Assembly: GCF_012396125.1 (NCBI RefSeq)
Contig: NZ_JAAXOX010000010.1
Coordinates: 1 to 64,000 of the forward strand
Reading direction: 5' to 3'
Length of the DNA stretch: 64,000 nt
Source: Cellulomonas denverensis
GTDB taxonomy: Bacteria > Actinomycetota > Actinomycetes > Actinomycetales > Cellulomonadaceae
Part shown: positions 58,904-64,000 of the stretch, piece after piece
How positions within the stretch are numbered: position 1 is the first letter of the stretch
Layout of the letters: each line of letters begins with the position of its first letter
Notes under the pieces: model-generated
What the model was told of the DNA's origin: nothing
Seen by the model: only the letters and a program-made list of their open reading frames with translations
The model's database searches: none
Translations under genes and position numbers: made by a program

Positions 58904-60814
58904 TCACGCCCGCAGCGGGGTGATCTCCTCGTACTCCGCCACCGTCGCCCCGCGCAGGCAGGCCTCGATGATCTGCCGGCCCAGCGGGTCCAGGTCGTCG
59001 GTGAGGAACTGGGTCAGCTCCGCGGCGAAGAAGTTCTGCAGGATCGCCGCGCCCGCGTCGTAGGCGTCCGTGCCGACCTGCGACTGGCTCTCCGGCCGGA
59101 GCAGGGTCGGGCGGATCTGCTGGCCGTCCAGCTTCATCTCCACCGGGCTGTAGCCGAACAGCGAGCAGCGGGCCGGCAGCAGCTGGTCGCGCTGGATCCG
59201 GCCGCCGCCGCGCCGGGCCAGGTACTCCCGGGTCAGCCACTCGCCGGAGAACCCGACCCGGTAGGCGCCGATGTGCTGGTTCGGGGTGAGCACGTAACGG
59301 GTGCGGTCGGTGTCCAGGATCTGCCGGAGCAGCAGGTTGGCGGCGGCGACCTTGGTGCCGGTGGAGAACGGCCAGTAGGACCCGACCCCCTCGGCGACCA
59401 TCCCGCCGTGCGCCAGCGTGCTGACCGCGTCCTTGGACTCGCCGATCGACGGGTTCTTGTCGCCGCGCGGGGCGATCAGCCGCCAGATCCAGGCCAGCGC
59501 CGGCGGCACGACGTGCATCATGCCCATGATCCCGTAGGTCGGGTTCTCCCGGGTGCACAGCGGCATCCGCACGCCGAAGGTGCGCACGTCGACCACCCGC
59601 GGTTCGGCGACCACGTTCTTGATGAAGCTGCGCGGGATCACCACCCGGGGGTTCGGGCAGCGCTTGCCGGTGGAGTCGAGGGTGTGCTCCCAGGGCAGCG
59701 CGGTGGCGTCCGGCACGCCGTCGATGGACAGGAACACCAGCGGTTCCTGCGGCTCGATCACCGCCCGCTCGAACGGGATGTCCTCGCCGTAGCTGGTCAG
59801 GTTGTCCACCCGGACGAACCAGCCCGCCTCGGCGTCGGCGACCGTCAGCTTGCCCGGCCGGTTCTGCACCGCGGGGTGGCACAGCGTCATGTCGTCGGTG
59901 ACCGGTGCCAGGGCGGAGGTCTCACCGAGGGTGATGTAGTACGGCTCGTCCCGGACCACATTGGTGCCGACCAGGATCCGGCCGTCGTCCTCGCGCCGGA
60001 TCTCCTGGCACATCTCCGACTTGCCACCGCCGGAGGCGCCCTCGTGCATAATCACGGTGACGTTCTCGTACGGGGTCGTCACCTCGACCGACGAGGCGTG
60101 AGCGGTGAGCCAGCCCTCCTGCTCGCCGATGTCCAGCAGCACCGAGAACACGCCCTTCTTGGCGCTCGGTCCCGGGTAGAGGTTGTACGCCCACACCTCG
60201 TGCAGGGTTTCCGAGCGGTTGTGCACCACCACCTGGCGGCCGTCGAAGTGCGTGTGCCGGAACGGCGGGGCGACGTACAGGATCGAGCGCGGGCTGAACG
60301 GTCCCAATTCCTCGAAGGTCACCCAGCCCTGCAGGTCGACCAGCGTCAGCGCGAAGAACGCCGCATTCACCGGGCAGATCGCCAGCGACGGGTAACCGTG
60401 GGTCGGCCCGCCCGCCTTGAACGGCACCACGACCAGCGCCTGGCCGGCCAGCCAGTCCAGCGTCTCCTGCCGGGTCTGCTCGAAGCCGGTGCCGAAGACG
60501 TCGCGGTAGCGCGGCTTGTCGGTCGGCAGGTCGTCCGCGATCCGCATGCAGTCCGGGTCGCGGCGGCGCATGTAGTCCTCGGGATAGTTCACCGCGATCC
60601 CGTTCCGGCAGCGCGCGATGTCGGCCTCCCGGATCGTGCGGCCGTCGACCTCGTACTCGACGGCGAAGGTCGGGCCACCCTCCGGGCCCAGGGCCAATCG
60701 GTACAGTTCGGCACGGCTCTCGGGCGCGATCACCCGCGGGGCGGCGTCCAGGCAGGCCCGCACCTCGGCGGACAGATCCAGGTCGGCGATCAGTCGCCGG
60801 GCGTTCTCGGTCAT
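58904..60814 (-). CDS. DUF4914 family protein with HprK/PEPCK-like P-loop
   Basis: 636 residues; cytosolic, no signal or TM helix. Length and text match the uncharacterised DUF4914 family. At ~257-267 is EGASGGGKSEM, a Walker A of the HPr-kinase/ATP-PEPCK type (G-x-S-G-x-G-K-S-E). Further conserved-looking segments are FKAGGPTHGYPSLAI, VVVHNRSETLHEVWAYNLYPG, GTNVVRDEPYYITLGETSAL, TRENPTYGIMGMMHVVPPALAWIW and LTPNQHIGAYRVGFSGEWL. This suggests a phosphotransferase on a protein or small acid, but no function is established. GTP-PEPCK is excluded (see rejected list). Monocistronic, divergent from the lipoprotein gene. Confidence 0.75.
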   Translation of the reverse strand: MTENARRLIADLDLSAEVRACLDAAPRVIAPESRAELYRLALGPEGGPTFAVEYEVDGRTIREADIARCRNGIAVNYPEDYMRRRDPDCMRIADDLPTDKPRYRDVFGTGFEQTRQETLDWLAGQALVVVPFKAGGPTHGYPSLAICPVNAAFFALTLVDLQGWVTFEELGPFSPRSILYVAPPFRHTHFDGRQVVVHNRSETLHEVWAYNLYPGPSAKKGVFSVLLDIGEQEGWLTAHASSVEVTTPYENVTVIMHEGASGGGKSEMCQEIRREDDGRILVGTNVVRDEPYYITLGETSALAPVTDDMTLCHPAVQNRPGKLTVADAEAGWFVRVDNLTSYGEDIPFERAVIEPQEPLVFLSIDGVPDATALPWEHTLDSTGKRCPNPRVVIPRSFIKNVVAEPRVVDVRTFGVRMPLCTRENPTYGIMGMMHVVPPALAWIWRLIAPRGDKNPSIGESKDAVSTLAHGGMVAEGVGSYWPFSTGTKVAAANLLLRQILDTDRTRYVLTPNQHIGAYRVGFSGEWLTREYLARRGGGRIQRDQLLPARCSLFGYSPVEMKLDGQQIRPTLLRPESQSQVGTDAYDAGAAILQNFFAAELTQFLTDDLDPLGRQIIEACLRGATVAEYEEITPLRA

Positions 60815-60961
60815 CGGTCATCCCTCCGCGATCCCTGCCCCGTAGGGCCGATCATCACCACGCGGAGCATCCCCCACTTTTCCACCATGTGAGATGGAAC
60901 GGATGCACGCTTTACTTCCAGATTAGGCAGCGATGGCCAACCCGGGGTGGGACTTCGGTCA

Positions 60962-60989
60962 CTGGGTAGCGCCGGCGCGTTCGTATCCT
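60962..60989 (+). promoter_or_regulatory. Promoter of lipoprotein 1 (CTGGGT-N16-TATCCT)
   Basis: A TATCCT -10 and CTGGGT -35 precede a leader that is nearly identical to that of lipoprotein 2 (62116-62144), including TGGGTA at the -35 and TATC-N-TGG around the -10. Conservation between the two copies supports function. Confidence 0.5.
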
Positions 60990-61039
60990 GGGCCGCACCC
61001 GCACCTCCGGTCAGCCGCCCGACCGACGGGCCCGATGCC

Positions 61040-61525
61040 ATGTCCACTCTCCGCCGCGCCGCCCTGCCGGCCCTCGCCGCGGTCGTCCTCGCCATCGCCG
61101 GGTGCGCGGACGCGAAGCCCTCCGCCGGGGCCCGGGCGAGTACGCCACCCCCTGCCGCAGGCGATGCGGTGACCGGCACCCTGCGCTACGCGATCGGCGA
61201 CGTCCAGGGCTCCGTGCAGCTCGACCTCGACGGCAGCACCGCCGTGCTCACCTACGCCTCCGGTGGCGGCGACCAGGAGACCGAGTCCCGGCCCCAGGAC
61301 CGGGATGCCGAGCTGATCGAGTTCCTGACCTCGGAGCAGGCGCTGGACAACCGCCCCAACGGCGACGGCGCCACCTGCATGGACGCGGGCAGCGGGTCGG
61401 TGGAGCTCACGATCGGCGACCGGCAGGTCAGCGAGACCTTCGACTGCGGCGACGCCTCGATCCCCCTGGACGCGATGGCGGTCGCCGGGTTCGACACCGA
61501 CCGCATCATGGGCGGGATGTACTAG
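61040..61525 (+). CDS. Small lipoprotein, paralog 1
   Basis: 161 residues. Lipoprotein signal: RRAALPALAAVVLAIAGC with the lipobox Cys at ~22, followed by an Ala/Pro/Ser linker. The body is VTGTLRYAIGDVQGSVQLDLDG, then ESRPQDRDAELIEFL, CMDAGSGSVELTIGDRQVSETFDCG and AVAGFDTDRIM. Two further cysteines could form a disulfide. It is clearly paralogous to the gene at 62190 (same QDRDxxL, CMDxGxGS, VSE/FSE-x-F-x-C order). No named domain recognised; anchored outside the cytoplasmic membrane. Its stop overlaps that of the converging gene. Confidence 0.85.
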   Translation: MSTLRRAALPALAAVVLAIAGCADAKPSAGARASTPPPAAGDAVTGTLRYAIGDVQGSVQLDLDGSTAVLTYASGGGDQETESRPQDRDAELIEFLTSEQALDNRPNGDGATCMDAGSGSVELTIGDRQVSETFDCGDASIPLDAMAVAGFDTDRIMGGMY

Positions 61526-62079
61526 GCACGCCCCCGCTCGTCCACCGGCAGGTTGCGGTACTCCTGCCACGCCGCGAGCAGTTCCGCACGGCCGCCCTCC
61601 GGGTGCTCGCGACGCCAGGCGCGGGTGAACCGGTTGTACTCGAACTGCGGGTCGATCGACCGTTCGCCCCGATCGCGGGTGCGGTGCCAGTGGTCGAGCG
61701 CGTCGCCCATCGTCCGGGTGCCGTCGGCGGCGGCGAAGAACGCGCGCATCTCGGCGTCGAAGTGGAAGGACGGCCCGGCCTGTTCCGCCAGCCAGGCCCG
61801 CACCACCTGGCTACAGCGCTGCCCGGGCGGGATCACCGTGTCCGCGGTGAGCGGCCCGGACAGCTGCCGGCCAGCGCCGGACGGGGCGCGCACCGGTTCG
61901 GCGAACTCCCGGCCGTCCAGCCGGGCGGCGATCCGGTCGGTGAGCAGCTGCTTGCTCCCCGTGGCGCGGACGCCGAGCAACCGGGCGAAGTCGGCGAGCT
62001 CCTCCTTCAGCCAGTACCAGCGGCGCAGCTCCGTGCCGGACAGGTCGGGGGTCAGGGCCGGTCGGGTGGCGGGAGTCAC
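61522..62079 (-). CDS. DUF6434/SAP-domain-like protein
   Basis: 185 residues from a GTG at 62079. N-terminal LTPDLSGTELRRWYWLKEELADFARLLGV, then ATGSKQLLTDRIAARLDGR, is the SAP-like helix pair used in DNA-binding proteins. The C-terminal part (VVRAWLAEQAGPSFHFDAEMRAFFAAADGTRTMGDAL, ending in QFEYNRFTRAWRREHPE) matches the DUF6434 arrangement found with SAP in many actinobacteria. Function unknown; probably DNA- or RNA-associated. It is inserted, on the opposite strand, between the two lipoprotein paralogs. Confidence 0.8.
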   Translation of the reverse strand: MTPATRPALTPDLSGTELRRWYWLKEELADFARLLGVRATGSKQLLTDRIAARLDGREFAEPVRAPSGAGRQLSGPLTADTVIPPGQRCSQVVRAWLAEQAGPSFHFDAEMRAFFAAADGTRTMGDALDHWHRTRDRGERSIDPQFEYNRFTRAWRREHPEGGRAELLAAWQEYRNLPVDERGRA

Positions 62080-62115
62080 CCGACCAGCCTGGCGCACGCC
62101 TCCGACACCGGGGGC

Positions 62116-62144
62116 TTGGGTACCCGGTCGCAGGTCCCTATCGT
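62116..62144 (+). promoter_or_regulatory. Promoter of lipoprotein 2 (TTGGGT-N17-TATCGT)
   Basis: TTGGGT (62116-62121), a 17-base spacer and TATCGT (62139-62144). The following leader TCAGCCGCCCGACCGAC (62161-62177) and CGATGCCATGTCC are the same as at 61011-61044 apart from two bases. Confidence 0.55.
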
Positions 62145-62189
62145 GGCCGGATCACCCCGGTCAGCCGCCCGACCGACAGGACCGATGCC

Positions 62190-62663
62190 ATGTCCGCACG
62201 CGTCGTGCGCTCCGCACTGGTCGCCGCCGTGCTGCTGGCGACGGCCGCCTGCACCGCTGCGCCGGAACCGGTCGACGGCCCGGTGACAGGCACGCTCACG
62301 TACAGCCCCGGGCACAGCTGGGGTCCGCAGGCCACGCTGGAGCTGCGGCTGGACGGCGAGACCGCCACCCTCACCTACTCGGTCGCCGACCTGCCGCCGG
62401 AGTCCGAGCAGCGCCCGCAGGACCGGGACGAGCAACTGCTCCGGGCGCTGCGGCACCGGGACGCCCTGGACGGCGTGGACGCGCCCGAGGACTCCGACTG
62501 TATGGACGGCGACGGCGGGAGCATGAACCTGACCGTCGGGGACCAGGAGTTCAGCGAGAGCTTCGGGTGCAGCGAGCCGGGGGTCACCAAGGAGGCGATC
62601 ACCGCGGCCGGCTTCGACGTCCAGGGCATCCTGGACGACCTGCGCGAGAGCGTCGCCGGGTAG
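62190..62663 (+). CDS. Small lipoprotein, paralog 2
   Basis: 157 residues. Signal RVVRSALVAAVLLATAAC with the lipid-modified Cys at ~20. The body repeats the order of paralog 1: VTGTLTYSPG, LELRLDGETATLTY, ESEQRPQDRDEQLL, CMDGDGGSMNLTVGDQEFSESFGC, AITAAGFDVQGIL. Both conserved cysteines (D-C-M-D and F-G-C) are kept. Divergence between the bodies is much greater than between the leaders, suggesting an old duplication with a conserved control region. The stop is four bases from the stop of the converging MFS gene. Confidence 0.85.
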   Translation: MSARVVRSALVAAVLLATAACTAAPEPVDGPVTGTLTYSPGHSWGPQATLELRLDGETATLTYSVADLPPESEQRPQDRDEQLLRALRHRDALDGVDAPEDSDCMDGDGGSMNLTVGDQEFSESFGCSEPGVTKEAITAAGFDVQGILDDLRESVAG

Positions 62664-62666
62664 CGC

Positions 62667-64000
62667 TCAGTCGTGCGACACCCGTGAGTAGTCCTGGTCC
62701 TTGGTCTCCTGAGACAGGATCAGTGCGATCAGCGTGAGCACCGCCGCACCGGTCAGGTATACCCCGACCAGCCAGGTCGACCCGTCGGCGATCCGCCACA
62801 GCTCCAGCGCGATGATCGGGGCCAGCGCCGCGCCCAGGATCGACGACACGTTGTAGGCGATCGCCGACCCGGTGTACCGCACGTTGGTCGGGAACAGCTC
62901 CGGCAGGATCGCGCCCATCGGCCCGAAGGTGGCACCCATCAGCGTGAAGCCGAGCACCAGGAATGACTGCGCCAGCGCCCCGGTGAACGCCACGTCCTCT
63001 CGCACCATCAGGAACACGTCGAAGGTCAGGCCGAACACCGCGATCAGCGAGGTCACCCAGATCAGCAGCTTGCGCCGGCCGATCTGGTCCGCCAGCGGCC
63101 CGGACAGCAGCGTGAAGATGCCGAAGAACACCACGCCGATCACCTGCATCAGCACGAAGTGCACGTACGGGATCCCGAGCCCGTGGGTGCCCGCCTCGGT
63201 GGGCTCGGTCGCCGCCGTGCCGTAGGTCAGCGCGAAGGTCGTCATCAGGTAGAACAGCACGTAGGTGGCCAGCATGATGAACGTGCCGAGCACCACCGCG
63301 CGCCAGTGGTGGGTCAGCGTGGTGCCCAGCGGCAGCTTGGTGATCTTGCCGGACTTCTCCGCGGTCTTGAACGACTCGGACTCCACCAGCTTCAGCCGGA
63401 CCCACAGCCCGACGATCACCATCACCGCGGAGAACAGGAACGGGATCCGCCAGCCCCAGCTCAGGAACTCCGGCGAGTCCGAGCCGAGCACGCCGTTGAT
63501 GATCAGGAACAGCGTGTTCGCGATGATGAAGCCGATCGGCGCACCGGCCTGCGGGAACGTCCCATACCAGGCGCGCTTGCCCTCCGGCGCGTTCTCGGTT
63601 GCGACCAGCGCCGCACCCGACCACTCGCCGCCCAGTGCGAAGCCCTGCGCCAGCCGCATCACCAGCAGCAGGATCGGCGCCAGCAGACCGACGCTGCCGT
63701 AGGTCGGCAGCAGCCCGATCAGGAAGGTGGCGACCCCCATGGTCAGCAGCGACGCGACCAGGGTCGACTTCCGGCCGTTCCGGTCGCCCAGGTGCCCGAA
63801 GAAGATCGCCCCGACCGGCCGCGCCACCATCGCCGCCCCGAAGGTCGCGAAGGACAGCAGCAGCGCGGTGTTCGAGTCGGCGGCGGTGAAGAACAGCTTC
63901 GGGAAGACCAGCACCGCGGCGGTCGCGTAGACGTAGAAGTCGTAGAACTCGATCGTGGTGCCGACCAGGCTGGCCGCGATCACCCGCCCGGGCGAGTTCA
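62667..64000 (-). CDS. MHS-family MFS proton symporter (5' end beyond window)
   Basis: At least 444 residues; the frame is open to the right edge, where it reads NSPGRVIAASLVGTTIEFYDFYVYA, so only a few residues and the start codon are missing. 12 TM helices of the metabolite:H+ symporter group (ShiA/ProP/KgtP-like): GHLGDRNGRKSTLVAS (motif A), RLAQGFALGGEWSGAALVATENAP and SGPLADQIGRRKLLIW. Transports a small organic acid or osmolyte such as shikimate, alpha-ketoglutarate or proline/betaine; the substrate cannot be chosen from sequence. Confidence 0.93.
   Translation of the reverse strand, partial: NSPGRVIAASLVGTTIEFYDFYVYATAAVLVFPKLFFTAADSNTALLLSFATFGAAMVARPVGAIFFGHLGDRNGRKSTLVASLLTMGVATFLIGLLPTYGSVGLLAPILLLVMRLAQGFALGGEWSGAALVATENAPEGKRAWYGTFPQAGAPIGFIIANTLFLIINGVLGSDSPEFLSWGWRIPFLFSAVMVIVGLWVRLKLVESESFKTAEKSGKITKLPLGTTLTHHWRAVVLGTFIMLATYVLFYLMTTFALTYGTAATEPTEAGTHGLGIPYVHFVLMQVIGVVFFGIFTLLSGPLADQIGRRKLLIWVTSLIAVFGLTFDVFLMVREDVAFTGALAQSFLVLGFTLMGATFGPMGAILPELFPTNVRYTGSAIAYNVSSILGAALAPIIALELWRIADGSTWLVGVYLTGAAVLTLIALILSQETKDQDYSRVSHD

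Noticed and set aside
58904-60814. GTP-dependent phosphoenolpyruvate carboxykinase
   Set aside because: The P-loop is HprK-like and the GTP-PEPCK hallmarks (kinase-1a ACGKTN-type loop, GYGGN) are missing; the overall pattern fits DUF4914.

Overview
The window is very GC-rich, with gene starts, codon use and families typical of a high-GC Gram-positive actinomycete. The gene set (mevalonate-type isoprenoid genes, LmeA/DUF2993, an MT0933-type antitoxin-like protein, secreted DUF1524 nuclease, Ig-repeat surface protein) suggests Micrococcales, but no rRNA or tRNA is present to fix the taxon. Genes are packed tightly with many 4-base start/stop overlaps, and no gene-free stretch exceeds about 290 bases. 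Most long reading frames antisense to genes are composition artefacts and are left out.

Layout. 1-8.3 kb: the N-terminal ~2750 residues of a giant secreted multi-Ig-domain surface protein that runs off the left edge. 8.5-9.8 kb: an SDR oxidoreductase and a tiny membrane protein. 9.9-15.4 kb: a TctA-like permease directly followed by the lower mevalonate pathway (mevalonate kinase, diphosphomevalonate decarboxylase, phosphomevalonate kinase, type 2 IPP isomerase). HMG-CoA reductase and synthase are absent; a decayed toxin-antitoxin module follows instead. 15.9-19.8 kb: an arsenic island (ArsR, ArsM, ArsC, an ArsR-ArsC fusion, ACR3 efflux) whose two outward promoters share a TTGA-N6-TCGA motif; the ACR3 gene carries an apparent frameshift in a G6 run. 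19.9-23.5 kb: a NarL-type two-component system whose kinase has a long Pro-rich tail, and a divergent DUF4352 protein.

23.6-36.9 kb: a housekeeping and accessory mix: degenerate NERD-like protein, OYE-type ene-reductase, POT peptide transporter, zinc alcohol dehydrogenase, prolyl aminopeptidase, phosphotransferase, DUF2809 protein, secreted HNH nuclease, M50-like membrane protease, DUF2993 protein, antitoxin-like protein and glucose-6-phosphate dehydrogenase. 36.9-49.3 kb: FtsX-type ABC exporter, SbcCD nuclease, STAS protein, YbaK-type deacylase, ABC-F protein and a divergent MFS exporter. 49.4-64 kb: HrpA helicase, a VapBC module with a leaderless promoter, an isoprenylcysteine methyltransferase-like protein, a one-chain double ABC exporter with asymmetric ATP sites, a DUF4914 protein with an HprK-like P-loop, two paralogous lipoproteins with duplicated promoters, and an MHS-type MFS symporter cut by the right edge.

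Beyond genes, two dispersed intergenic repeat families stand out: a ~57-base hairpin element (2 copies) and a bipartite TGTCCACAG...GTGGTCCCCAG element (3 copies). The most unusual items are the recent in-gene segmental duplication in the giant surface protein, the truncated mevalonate operon led by a permease, the shared arsenic operators with the ACR3 frameshift, and the uncharacterised HprK/PEPCK-like DUF4914 protein.
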